Of a stretch of DNA of 15,668 bases, positions 1-7,166 are shown piece by piece. A model generated the notes under the pieces. It was not told where the DNA came from. It saw only the letters and a list, made by a program, of their open reading frames with translations, and searched no databases. The position numbers were made by a program, and so were the translations under genes. Numbering within the stretch: the first letter of the stretch is position 1; the number at the start of each line of letters is the position of its first letter. Origin of the DNA: an uncultured Oscillospiraceae bacterium (lineage in GTDB: Bacteria > Bacillota > Clostridia > Oscillospirales > Oscillospiraceae); the NCBI GenBank assembly GCA_900756715.1, contig CAAELC010000160.1, positions 1 to 15,668 on the forward strand, read 5' to 3'.

Positions 1-276
1 CATACCGCCGGAACCGGTGACAGGATTCTGCTGCTTGCCGCGCTCAGCGACGATGCCCAGGATCATTTCGCCGATCTTCTTCTCGTCGCCGCCGCAGGCC
101 TCGGAAATCTGGGTGAAGGAAGCGGAGTCGATGTTCAGGGAAGTGACATCGCAGACGATCTCGTTGGAATAAACCTTGGTCATGTCGTTGTCAACCTTCC
201 AAGCAGCCTGGGTCAGAACGCCCTTGGGCTCGATAACGCGGTGAGTACCGTACTTGTTGCCTTTCAGTTCAGCCAT
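1..276 (-). CDS. kdd: L-erythro-3,5-diaminohexanoate dehydrogenase, N-terminal part
   Basis: This enzyme oxidatively deaminates 3,5-diaminohexanoate to 3-keto-5-aminohexanoate with NAD(P)+ in the cytoplasmic lysine-to-butyrate/acetate pathway. Only the first 92 codons are present; the gene continues past the left edge (the family is about 345 aa). The N-terminus is characteristic of Kdd: KYGTHRVIEPKGVL near residues 8-21, the stretch NIDSASFTQI, and QNPVTGSGGM at the edge. The ATG at 274-276 has a perfect AGGAGG (285-290) 8 nt upstream. It is the third gene of the kal-kce-kdd transcript, 66 nt after kce with no terminator between, so the upstream lysine riboswitch should control it. kamA/kamD/kamE are not in the window and may lie further left (inference). 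Confidence 0.93.
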   Translation of the reverse strand, partial: MAELKGNKYGTHRVIEPKGVLTQAAWKVDNDMTKVYSNEIVCDVTSLNIDSASFTQISEACGGDEKKIGEMILGIVAERGKQQNPVTGSGGM

Positions 277-342
277 TTTAATTTCCTCCTAAATATGTAT
301 GGTATAAATTCGTATCGTACTGTTTTCTTTTCCGTTGATATC

Positions 343-1170
343 TTACTTCAGGGGCTTCAGGCTGAGAATCTCGCGGGCCTCAGCGGGCGTTGCAATCTCG
401 CGGCCCAGCTCCTTGGCGACGCGGACAACCTTGGCCACCAGTTCGCCGTTGGACGCGGCCTTCTGCCCCTTGCCCAGATAGATATTATCCTCGAATCCAA
501 CACGGACATTGCCACCCATGGCGATAGCCGCTGCAGCCATTGTCCAGGCAGAGCGTCCCACGCCGGACACCGTCCAAGTGGAGCCTGCGGGAATCTTGCT
601 GGCAAAGAAAGCCAGATTCTCCACAGAGGCAGGGGTACATCCATGCACGCCCAGCACAAAGTTAAACTGCATGGGAGCGCCGGGCACCTCACCCTTCTTG
701 GCCATGCCGAGAATGGTGTCGATATGGCCCAGCTCGAAGCACTCGTACTCGGGCTTGATGTTGTTCTCCAGCATACGCTTGCCGAAGGCACGCATTGTGG
801 GCATGGTGTTGTCAAAAATCTCATCACCGAAGTTGCAGGTGCCGCAGTCCAGGGTAGCCATCTCAGGGAACAGCTCTGTGGGCTGCAGACGCTCCTCAGG
901 GCTCATACCAGTGGCGCCGCCGGTGGAGGGGATCATGATGACATCGGGCAGTTCCTTGCGAATGGCATCCATGACAACCTTAAACCGGTCGCGGCTCTGG
1001 GTGGGAGTACCGTCATCCTCGCGGACATGGATGTGCAGGATGGCCGCGCCTGCTTCATAAGCAGACTTAGCTTCGCGCACCATTTCCTCAACGGTATAGG
1101 GCACGGCAGGATTCTGCTCCTTGGTGACCTCAGCGCCGCAGATAGCAGCAGTAATAATCAGCTTTTCCAT
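343..1170 (-). CDS. kce: 3-keto-5-aminohexanoate cleavage enzyme (BKACE family)
   Basis: Kce condenses 3-keto-5-aminohexanoate with acetyl-CoA, giving 3-aminobutyryl-CoA and acetoacetate, in anaerobic lysine fermentation. The 275-aa protein has normal family length (DUF849/BKACE, a TIM barrel with a catalytic metal). The zinc-ligand motif HIHVR places His46 and His48 exactly where characterised Kce has them. The third ligand is probably Glu227 in VGFEDNIY. PSTGGATG (81-88) is a typical substrate-side loop. The ATG at 1168-1170 follows an AGGGAG-type ribosome binding site and lies 13 nt after the kal stop, indicating one operon. BKACE enzymes vary in substrate, but neighbours kal and kdd fix the assignment to lysine breakdown. 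Confidence 0.95.
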   Translation of the reverse strand: MEKLIITAAICGAEVTKEQNPAVPYTVEEMVREAKSAYEAGAAILHIHVREDDGTPTQSRDRFKVVMDAIRKELPDVIMIPSTGGATGMSPEERLQPTELFPEMATLDCGTCNFGDEIFDNTMPTMRAFGKRMLENNIKPEYECFELGHIDTILGMAKKGEVPGAPMQFNFVLGVHGCTPASVENLAFFASKIPAGSTWTVSGVGRSAWTMAAAAIAMGGNVRVGFEDNIYLGKGQKAASNGELVAKVVRVAKELGREIATPAEAREILSLKPLK

Positions 1171-1183
1171 CTGGCGCTCTCCC

Positions 1184-1585
1184 TTACTTCTCGATCTTGT
1201 TACGCTGGCAATCCTTGGGTGTCACGCAGGTGCCGTGGGCGCGGCACACCACCACCGGCTCGGCCAGTACATCCGCCGCAGAGGCGCTGATGTCGGGGCG
1301 GGAAACGATAACCTTGCGGGCCTCGAACTTCATGGTGCGGGAGGTGTTGCCCACCTTCTCGATTTCGCCATAGGCCTCGATGTAGTCGCCGGCATACACG
1401 GGAGCCAGAAACTCCACATTGTCATAGGCGCAGAACAGGCCCTCGTCACCGTCGCACTTGATCAGCAGTTCTGTTGCGACATCGCCGAACAGGTGCACCA
1501 TGTGCGCCCCGTCCACCAGGTTTCCGCCGTAATGAGCATCCTTGGCGCTCATTCTCAGACGCAGCAGAGAAGTCATCTTTTCCAT
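1184..1585 (-). CDS. kal: 3-aminobutyryl-CoA ammonia lyase
   Basis: Kal eliminates ammonia from 3-aminobutyryl-CoA to give crotonyl-CoA, which feeds butyrate formation. The 133-aa size matches this small hotdog-fold family. Recognisable stretches are RLRMSAKDAHYGGNLVDGA near the N-terminus (about 9-27), then LFCAYDNVEFLAPVYAGD and GEIEKVGNTSRTM. The gene is first in the kal-kce-kdd transcript; its ATG (1583-1585) has AAGGAGG (1594-1600) 8 nt upstream. A strong promoter and a riboswitch-type leader with a terminator precede it. Placing kal first is a local variation, since many lysine fermenters put it after kce. Confidence 0.94.
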   Translation of the reverse strand: MEKMTSLLRLRMSAKDAHYGGNLVDGAHMVHLFGDVATELLIKCDGDEGLFCAYDNVEFLAPVYAGDYIEAYGEIEKVGNTSRTMKFEARKVIVSRPDISASAADVLAEPVVVCRAHGTCVTPKDCQRNKIEK

Positions 1586-1657
1586 GATAAATTCCTCCTT
1601 AAAAAAATGTCTGATTCAGATTCGATACCACCGGCCGCCAGCAGCTTTTCGGGCATG

Positions 1658-1695
1658 AAAAAAGCGCTATTGGTCAACGACTGACCAATAGCGCT
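1658..1695 (-). terminator. Intrinsic terminator, expression platform of the lysine riboswitch
   Basis: This is a perfect 14-bp inverted repeat (arms 1663-1676 and 1682-1695, 5-nt loop 1677-1681). On the minus-strand RNA it is followed by a run of U (1658-1663). It lies upstream of kal, after the aptamer, so it acts as a leader attenuator. Its 5' arm includes the 3' strand of aptamer helix P1 (1686-1691). Its 3' arm repeats the CAAUAG of the P1 5' strand, so terminator and P1 are mutually exclusive. Confidence 0.93.
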
Positions 1696-1866
1696 CCATG
1701 CTCTCAGAAGAAAACATGACAGTGACATTGCTTACACAAAGCCCCCAGAAGCATGCGTTCGGACCACACACCCCTTCGGCAAGGAACCCCTTCCCCCTGC
1801 CCCATCGAATGATCCGCCATTCCGGACAAAAGTACCCTGTTCCCTGCGCCTCTATTGTCTGTTATA
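1682..1866 (-). promoter_or_regulatory. Lysine riboswitch (L-box) aptamer upstream of kal-kce-kdd, predicted ON switch
   Basis: Reading the minus strand, the leader matches the lysine riboswitch pattern in order. AUAGAGGCGC (1854-1846; family AUAGAGGUGC) follows the P1 5' strand CAAUAG (1857-1852). Then come GGGUAC (1837-1832), GGGGGAAGGGG and GCCGAAG (1780-1774), CUGGGGGC (1748-1741), and a hairpin closed by CAUG/CAUG (1718-1697). The element closes with GGAGCGCUAUUG, whose CUAUUG (1691-1686) pairs perfectly with the 5' CAAUAG as P1. I recognised it by consensus and by hand-folding; no covariance search was run. The terminator uses the same P1 3' strand, so the lysine-bound form should allow read-through. 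This suits induction of a catabolic operon. Confidence 0.87.
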
Positions 1867-1884
1867 TCAAATTCTGTAATTTAA

Positions 1885-1912
1885 ATTATAACGTCTTGTG
1901 ACAATTTGTCAA
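1885..1912 (-). promoter_or_regulatory. Sigma-70-type promoter of the riboswitch-kal-kce-kdd transcript
   Basis: A perfect -35 TTGACA (1912-1907) and perfect -10 TATAAT (1890-1885) are separated by 16 bp. The transcript would start near 1878, about 20 nt before aptamer helix P1. This gives kal-kce-kdd a promoter separate from kamBC. Confidence 0.92.
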
Positions 1913-1993
1913 GAGACTTTGTGAGAAATATGACGATAACTTTTTATTCTGTTAAGAAAAATTTTTTTGCACAGAACCGTTTTCGTGCTTATT

Positions 1994-3454
1994 TCAATAA
2001 GCTTCCTCGATTTTTGCCAGAATCTCCGGCTTCAGCGACAGCATCCGGCAGATATTCAGCGCATCCCGGGGGCAGTCAGACTTCCCTACCACACGGTACA
2101 GGCCGTAGTTCATGTGCCGGGCAATCACGCGGATGCCGTCCTCTCCACTGACAGACAGCTCCCGTCGAATCTGCTCCGGGTCAATATCCCGCAGGCCGAT
2201 GATCTGATAATGGGCAGCAGCAAATTCCGCCACCTTGTCATAGTGGGTGGTCAGCAGTGAGATGGCATTCACCCCGTTCAGATAGCGTGTCACCGCCTGC
2301 ACAATGACCGCGCCCTCGTCCGGGTTGGTTCCGCGGGCAAATTCATCCAGCAGGAACAGCGAATACCCCTGCTCCACCTCCTCCAGCGCTTTTTGGAACT
2401 GAACAATTTCCGATCCGAAGCCGGACAGGCCGGATTGGATGGACTGCATGTCCTCGAACAGCATCTTCACGCTTTCGAACAAGGGCATCCGCGCCTTTTC
2501 CGCACAGACCAGAAAGCCTGCCTGCAGCAGCAGTACATTCAGGGCCACCGTCTTCATAGCCACAGACTTTCCGCCCATATTGGCGCCGGTGATAACCGTG
2601 GCGCCCCGTTTCAGTGTGATGGATACCGGCACAAAGCTGCGCCCCTGCTGGGAAAGCAGGTCGCACAGTTCCGGGTTCACCATGTTCACCAGTTCAAGCT
2701 CTCCGTCTGTCAGCGTTGGCAGCACGCCACCGTAGCGCACGGCAAACAAAGCCTTCTGGATCATGAAATCCAGCCGCCCGGCGCTCTCCGCGTCTTCCAA
2801 CAGTCCGTCTGCCAGCGGAGCCAGCCGTGCGCCCATATCCTTGCGTACCTTTGTTTCCTCGCTTTCCTCCTCGGCGCAGATGCGGGTGCGCCGCAGGCGC
2901 AGCTCCTCCTTTTCCCCATCGCTCTGCGCATGGTGCAGCTGCTCCTCAATCTGCTTTTTCTCCTGCCGCGCCGCCCTCAAACGGGGTGTGGCACTGTCGG
3001 GAATATAGAATCCCCGGCTGCGGGTATTATCCGGGTCCAGAATCGCCAGTGCCGGAGCCGGATCGTGAAAAGCAAGCCCCCGCAGGGGAGCGGCTTCACA
3101 CACCTGATCGTACAGCGGACGCAGGCTTTCCAGCCGCTGTAAATAGCCTTTCACCTCAAACAGCTCCACATGATCCGGTATCTCTCCGTCGCGGCAGCGG
3201 CGCAGAGTATTGCGGATGTCCTTCATCTGGCACAGCAGCACGCAAATCTTGTCATAAATACCTTTCAGTTCTCCGGCATGGTCTGCCAGCTGCTTCACAT
3301 TATACAGTTCTGTTTCCAGTTCCATCCGCTCCGCCGGGCTGTAAAACCGCAGACGGCGAATTTTCTCCTGCCCGAAGGGGCTGCATCCATGCAGTGTCTC
3401 CAGCGCGTATTGCAGGCCGATCTGCTGCTTTTCCTCAAACCGAACAGAAATCAT
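1994..3454 (-). CDS. kamC: Lysine 5,6-aminomutase reactivase ATPase KamC (MutS-like)
   Basis: This is a 486-aa MutS-family ATPase. Walker A GANMGGKS is at 290-297, Walker B LFLLDE at 366-371 followed by FARGTNP, and TTHYD at 402-406 resembles the MutS switch histidine loop. A charged, helical region at about 155-210 is probably a coiled coil. There is no mismatch-recognition domain and no Smr domain, so it is neither MutS1 nor MutS2. MutS-like proteins of this size occur in lysine-fermentation clusters, where KamC with KamB is thought to reactivate B12-dependent lysine 5,6-aminomutase by expelling damaged cofactor. That function comes from family and context, not from the sequence. It overlaps kamB by 4 nt (ATGA), indicating translational coupling. 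I see no convincing terminator after it. Confidence 0.85.
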   Translation of the reverse strand: MISVRFEEKQQIGLQYALETLHGCSPFGQEKIRRLRFYSPAERMELETELYNVKQLADHAGELKGIYDKICVLLCQMKDIRNTLRRCRDGEIPDHVELFEVKGYLQRLESLRPLYDQVCEAAPLRGLAFHDPAPALAILDPDNTRSRGFYIPDSATPRLRAARQEKKQIEEQLHHAQSDGEKEELRLRRTRICAEEESEETKVRKDMGARLAPLADGLLEDAESAGRLDFMIQKALFAVRYGGVLPTLTDGELELVNMVNPELCDLLSQQGRSFVPVSITLKRGATVITGANMGGKSVAMKTVALNVLLLQAGFLVCAEKARMPLFESVKMLFEDMQSIQSGLSGFGSEIVQFQKALEEVEQGYSLFLLDEFARGTNPDEGAVIVQAVTRYLNGVNAISLLTTHYDKVAEFAAAHYQIIGLRDIDPEQIRRELSVSGEDGIRVIARHMNYGLYRVVGKSDCPRDALNICRMLSLKPEILAKIEEAY

Positions 3455-4389
3455 GCCAGTTCCTCCTTCACATTGATAACCGGCACATCCACCGCCTGAC
3501 GCATCCGGTCGATAAACTCATTCTTGTCAAAGCGCCATCCATATGCCGAAATCGGATTCACAGTGATGCACAGCACCTGAGCCGCATCCTTCGTCTGCAG
3601 CTGCACCTGCCGCAGCGCCAGCTTTTCCAGCGTTCCCGCCGTTAAAAGCACCTTGCTGGGGTCTTCCACCACCAGCCGCCCATTTCGCAGCAGGCCGCTG
3701 CGCAGCAGCGGCACTACAGAGCTGTCGGTCAGCGCACCGGTAATGTACGCCTCTCCGTGCTCCTTCAGGCACTGCTCCAAGGCACCTGCGGCTGCCTGCG
3801 GCGGAAGCGTCTCCGCCTTGGGCAGGCTCATGATTCTGTAAATATTGGCCGTGTCCTCAATAACCTTGTCCATGCTCATGTTGTACGAAGCCCCGGTACA
3901 CAGCACGATGCCATCGGCCACATTCCGCGCCCCCAGCGACTTGCGGCCCAGCGCTCCGTCAATAATGGACTGCGTGGCCCCCAGGTCAAAAAACTGCTGG
4001 GACACGCCCCGCAGCTGCGCCGTAATGGATGGACCTGCCAGCTGCACATAGCCGTCGCTGCGGGCCCGCAGGATCACCACCTCGCCAAGCGGGGTAGGAA
4101 TACCGGTTGTAACCAGAATTTCCTTGGTAATGTCACCCAGCCGCAGCATGTCCCGGGCGGTGGCAATCAGTGTCCCTTCAGGTACGAAAATGCTGGGTTT
4201 CTCCGTGCCGGTGACCACATCGGTACTCTCTCCATCCCGGCCGATAGAAGTCAGGCCCAGCACCTGCCTCCGCCCGGCATGGGCCAGCAGCCAGTTGAGC
4301 ATGGTGGTCTTGCCCGCATTTTTGCACATGCCCACAATAGACATACTGCTCACCCTCTGCAATCGGTGAATCAGTTCATCGGTGTTCAT
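3451..4389 (-). CDS. kamB: Lysine 5,6-aminomutase reactivase subunit KamB
   Basis: A 312-aa cytoplasmic protein with an N-terminal P-loop, GMCKNAGKTT at 20-29, so it probably binds nucleotide. After it come TSIGRDGESTDVVTG (about 47-61) and IIDGALGRKS, typical of proteins encoded beside the MutS-like KamC in lysine-fermentation clusters. The proposed role is as partner of KamC in repairing inactivated adenosylcobalamin-dependent lysine 5,6-aminomutase. The ATG at 4387-4389 has AAGGAG 7 nt upstream. It is first of a two-gene kamB-kamC unit and follows a terminator, with a TATAAT at 4429-4434. The assignment depends on the kamC and kal/kce/kdd context; on sequence alone I would say only P-loop protein. 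Confidence 0.83.
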   Translation of the reverse strand: MNTDELIHRLQRVSSMSIVGMCKNAGKTTMLNWLLAHAGRRQVLGLTSIGRDGESTDVVTGTEKPSIFVPEGTLIATARDMLRLGDITKEILVTTGIPTPLGEVVILRARSDGYVQLAGPSITAQLRGVSQQFFDLGATQSIIDGALGRKSLGARNVADGIVLCTGASYNMSMDKVIEDTANIYRIMSLPKAETLPPQAAAGALEQCLKEHGEAYITGALTDSSVVPLLRSGLLRNGRLVVEDPSKVLLTAGTLEKLALRQVQLQTKDAAQVLCITVNPISAYGWRFDKNEFIDRMRQAVDVPVINVKEELA

Positions 4390-4428
4390 CCACTCGCTCC
4401 TTCCAAAAGCAATTTACCATCTGTCACT

Positions 4429-4434
4429 ATTATA
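4429..4434 (-). promoter_or_regulatory. Candidate -10 element for kamBC
   Basis: A perfect TATAAT lies 40 nt upstream of the kamB start and just below the upstream terminator. A TTGACC (4450-4445) is only 10 bp away, too close for a normal -35. At 16-17 bp there is only TTCTTT/TTTCTT. The promoter is therefore weak, activator-dependent or misread. Confidence 0.4.
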
Positions 4435-4447
4435 GCTCAGGCCCGGT

Positions 4448-4481
4448 CAAAAAGAAAGGGGGAACATTTGTTCCCCCCTTT
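4448..4481 (-). terminator. Intrinsic terminator after the glmS operon
   Basis: Hairpin GGGGGAAC (4458-4465) / GTTCCCCC (4470-4477), extended by AAA/TTT across a one-base bulge, with a 4-nt loop. On the minus strand a U-rich tract (UUUCUUUUU) follows. It lies about 40 nt after the membrane-protein stop and separates glmS from kamBC. Confidence 0.85.
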
Positions 4482-4517
4482 CCAATTCCTGCTGAGAGTT
4501 TTCTGTCCTTTATTTTC

Positions 4518-4925
4518 TCAGGGCAGCAGTGCAGCCAGCACGCCCACAACAGCCGCAGCGGCAAGTCCTAAGGAAAACAGCACCGTTACAACAATTTTCC
4601 AGCCCTGTCGTGCCAGATGCCGGGCTTTCCACACGCCCACAGCGCTAAGCAGCGCCGCCAGCACGCATATGCCAATGGTAGCCTGCCGCAAAATCTCTCC
4701 CGGCAAGGCGCCCGCTGTCGCCATAAACGGTGTCAGGCACAGCACACCGCCCAAAAGCAGCACACCGCATCCTAAGAGCAGCAGCGTCCGCGGCAGTCGT
4801 CCTTTTACCAGCAGCGCAACCGATGTTCCTGCCGCCATGGCCGCAATCACCGCGGCCGCGCCGGTCAGCAGCAGTGCAAATACCGCTGCCCCAACCGCCC
4901 AGAAAATTAGCATCAGGACAAACAC
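4518..4925 (-). CDS. Small multi-pass membrane protein, unknown
   Basis: I do not recognise this 135-aa protein. It is strongly hydrophobic with about four predicted membrane segments (around 3-40, 46-66, 82-99 and 110-134). Short basic loops (KGRLPR at 41-46, KARHLARQGWK at 100-110) suggest cytoplasmic turns. No catalytic motif is visible. The start is GTG at 4923-4925: AGGAGG lies 7 nt upstream, and the ATG two bases earlier gives a frame that stops after four codons. It begins 37 nt after the glmS stop and ends before a terminator, so it is the second gene of the glmS transcript and should share control by the ribozyme. A link to amino-sugar or envelope metabolism would be only inference from position. 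Confidence 0.7.
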   Translation of the reverse strand: MFVLMLIFWAVGAAVFALLLTGAAAVIAAMAAGTSVALLVKGRLPRTLLLLGCGVLLLGGVLCLTPFMATAGALPGEILRQATIGICVLAALLSAVGVWKARHLARQGWKIVVTVLFSLGLAAAAVVGVLAALLP

Positions 4926-4962
4926 ATCCGCACCTCCTACGCCGGCTCTCCTGTCCGCGTTA

Positions 4963-6798
4963 TTACTCTACCGTCACACTCTTTGCCAGATTCCGGGGCT
5001 TATCAATGTCGCATCCCCGCTCCAGCGCAATGTAATAGGCCAGCAGCTGCAGCGGCACAACACCCAGCTGGGGCAGCAGCATATCCGCCACCTTCGGGAT
5101 AGTCAGCACCATAGGCACCCGCTTTTTCATTTCTTCGGCATGCTCCTCTGTGGTCAGGGCCAGCACGCGGGCTCCACGGGCCTGTACCTCCACCACATTG
5201 CTCATAGCCTTGTCAAACAGCGGCCCATAGGTGCCCAGCGCCACAACCAGGCTTCCATCTTCAATCAAGGAAATGGTGCCGTGCTTCAGCTCTCCGGAGG
5301 CATATGCCTCTGAATGGATATAGGAAATTTCCTTCAGCTTCAGGCTTCCCTCCAGCGACAATGCATAATCCAGATTCCGTCCGATGAAAAACACCGTCTC
5401 GTTGTCTGCAATCTGTTTTGCCACCTGCTGAATCTCCTCTGCATTTTCCAGAATGGACTCAATATACTCCGGCAGCTTCAGCATATCCCGCAGCACAGTG
5501 CTGTAGGTTTCCTTAGTCACGGTTCCCATGATGTCGCCGAAATACAGGCCCAGCAGATTCAAAACCGCCATCTGCGTACTATAGGCCTTGGTGGTTGCCA
5601 CCGCAATTTCAGGCCCGGCCCAGGTATAGAGCACATCATCCGACTCCCGGGCAATGGACGAGCCAACCACATTCACGATGGAAAGCACCCGCGCCCCCCG
5701 CTTCTTTGCCTCGCGCAGGGCAGCCATGGTATCCAGCGTCTCGCCGGACTGGCTGATGGCAATAACCAAATCGCCCCGGCTGACAATGGGGTCGCTATAG
5801 CGGAACTCAGAGGCCAGCACCACCTCCACATTCCGCCGCAGCAGCTTTTCCAGATTGTACTTGCCCACCATACCCACATGGTACGACGAGCCGCAGGCAA
5901 TGACGATGATGCGGCCGATATTCCGGATTTCCTCCGGCGTCATGGTCAGATCCTGCAAAACCACCCGGCCACTCTGGATACGGGCGGCGGTAGCCTCCCG
6001 CACAGCGCGGGGCTGCTCAAAAATTTCCTTCAGCATGAAATGGGCATATCCGCCCTTTTCCGCTGCATCAATTTCCCAGTCCACATGATGATGACGCTTT
6101 TTGACTTCCTCCATCCGGCGGTTATAAACAGTGATGCCTTCCGCCGTCAGGATGGCCATCTCCCCGTCTTCCATGTAGGCAATGTCCCGGGTATGCCGGA
6201 TGATGGCTGTCACATCGGACGCAATAAAATTCTCGCCCTCGCCAAAGCCCAGCAGCAGCGGTGCGTCCTTCCGCACCGCAATCAGACGGTCCGGGGCATC
6301 GGCGCACACAATCCCCAGCGCATAAGCGCCTTCCACCGCGTCCAGCATCTGCTGTACAGCCTTCACAATATCGCCGCACTGCTCAAAGTAGTAGTCCAAA
6401 AGCTGCACCACCACCTCGCTGTCCGTTTCGGACTGGAACTGATAGCCCTTGTGCAGCAGCTGTCCCTTCAGTTCGGCATAGTTTTCGATAATGCCGTTGT
6501 GCACCAGCGCGATGCGTCCGCTGCTGCTGACATGAGGATGGGCATTGATATCATTCGGTTCCCCGTGGGTGGCCCAACGGGTGTGGCCGATGCCCATGGT
6601 TCCGGGCAGATCTTCCCCTTCATGGGTCAGCCCCCGCAGCACCTGCAAACGCCCCTTGGCCTTGGCAACCTTCAGGCCGCCTGCGCCGCACACGGCAATG
6701 CCGGCCGAGTCGTATCCCCGGTATTCCAGCCGCTGCAGGCCATCCAGCAAAATGGGAGCCGCCTGTTCCTTGCCCACATACCCTACGATTCCACACAT
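4963..6798 (-). CDS. glmS: Glutamine--fructose-6-phosphate aminotransferase (isomerising)
   Basis: GlmS makes glucosamine-6-phosphate from fructose-6-phosphate and glutamine, the first committed step towards UDP-GlcNAc for peptidoglycan. The 611-aa protein has normal length. The N-terminal glutaminase domain begins MCGIVGYVG; Cys2 becomes the catalytic N-terminal cysteine after Met removal. GHTRWATHG (71-79) and NDINAHPH (82-89) bind glutamine. Two SIS domains follow; the first carries IACGSSYHVGM (300-310) and SQSGETLDT (349-357). The C-terminal DKPRNLAKSVTVE is diagnostic. I set the start at ATG 6796-6798, not the upstream ATG at 6846, because Cys2 must be terminal; AGGAGG lies 10 nt before it. 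A glmS ribozyme sits in the leader. Confidence 0.98.
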   Translation of the reverse strand: MCGIVGYVGKEQAAPILLDGLQRLEYRGYDSAGIAVCGAGGLKVAKAKGRLQVLRGLTHEGEDLPGTMGIGHTRWATHGEPNDINAHPHVSSSGRIALVHNGIIENYAELKGQLLHKGYQFQSETDSEVVVQLLDYYFEQCGDIVKAVQQMLDAVEGAYALGIVCADAPDRLIAVRKDAPLLLGFGEGENFIASDVTAIIRHTRDIAYMEDGEMAILTAEGITVYNRRMEEVKKRHHHVDWEIDAAEKGGYAHFMLKEIFEQPRAVREATAARIQSGRVVLQDLTMTPEEIRNIGRIIVIACGSSYHVGMVGKYNLEKLLRRNVEVVLASEFRYSDPIVSRGDLVIAISQSGETLDTMAALREAKKRGARVLSIVNVVGSSIARESDDVLYTWAGPEIAVATTKAYSTQMAVLNLLGLYFGDIMGTVTKETYSTVLRDMLKLPEYIESILENAEEIQQVAKQIADNETVFFIGRNLDYALSLEGSLKLKEISYIHSEAYASGELKHGTISLIEDGSLVVALGTYGPLFDKAMSNVVEVQARGARVLALTTEEHAEEMKKRVPMVLTIPKVADMLLPQLGVVPLQLLAYYIALERGCDIDKPRNLAKSVTVE

Positions 6799-6879
6799 AA
6801 TTAAATTTCCTCCTGATTGAAATAAGACAATCGGAAGGACAAACACGCAGAAAATCTGTCGTTCCTTTCCGGTCGCAGC

Positions 6880-7011
6880 CCATCTGTTTTGCGGTTGCCC
6901 GCATATTTACAGACTGCGTCACGCACCCGGACCATACGGGAGAGCTTCCGCCGAAATCTTCGATACTCTCTCCTCCTCGTCGTCCTGCCTGCGGCAGGCA
7001 CTGGCGCTTTT
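6880..7011 (-). ncRNA. glmS ribozyme: glmS ribozyme (glucosamine-6-phosphate riboswitch)
   Basis: The glmS leader carries the conserved ribozyme core on the minus strand. It begins AAGCGCCAG (7009-7001), then a P2 hairpin CCUGCC/GGCAGG (arms 6984-6989 and 6993-6998), GACGAGGAGG (6981-6972), GUAUCG (6966-6961), UUUCGGCGG (6956-6948) and CUCUCCCG (6944-6937). A GCGG-GCAA-CCGC hairpin (6902-6891) flanked by CUGU/ACAG forms the P3-P4 end. In this class, glucosamine-6-phosphate acts as coenzyme for self-cleavage just 5' of the GCGCC, here between A7008 and G7007, and the cleaved mRNA is degraded. About 80 nt separate the core from the start codon. The core motifs agree closely with Bacillus examples; the 3' boundary is approximate. 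Confidence 0.93.
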
Positions 7012-7166
7012 CATGGGATTGTCCCGGGGTCCTCCTTTCATCGGTCTGCGTTTTTATTCCAAAGGCCGTTTTACCGCCTGTTGGTCAAATTAAAGGTTGC
7101 ATTTTCCTGTTCTACGGATAAATTCGCCCCAAACGGCAAATCCTGCCGGAAAGGGGGAATGAATAT
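7012..7166. other. Divergent intergenic region between glmS and the DUF421 gene
   Basis: This stretch should hold the glmS promoter (minus) and the DUF421 gene promoter (plus). I see no consensus promoter on either strand. The best plus-strand guess is TTGCAT (7097-7102), a 16-bp gap, then TAAATT (7119-7124), which is weak. A GGGGG ribosome binding site (7153-7157) precedes the DUF421 gene. Nothing else is recognisable. Confidence 0.3.

Noticed and set aside
241..1290. 349-codon plus-strand open frame opposite kce
   Set aside because: Antisense shadow of kce, with no ribosome binding site.
1682..1866. T-box leader upstream of kal
   Set aside because: No T-box bulge consensus (AGGGUGGNACCGCG) and no specifier loop seen; the motifs fit the lysine aptamer.
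1994..2020. GCTTATT/AATAAGC hairpin at the kamC stop as a terminator
   Set aside because: Only 7 bp with a 2-nt loop and no U-run following on the minus strand.
3757..6804. Long plus-strand open frames (518 and 496 codons) opposite kamB and glmS
   Set aside because: They lie antisense to well-identified genes, lack ribosome binding sites and recognisable protein features, and are typical open shadows in GC-rich DNA.
6799..6846. 16-codon N-terminal extension of GlmS
   Set aside because: GlmS needs its catalytic cysteine at the mature N-terminus, and a good AGGAGG sits before the downstream ATG.
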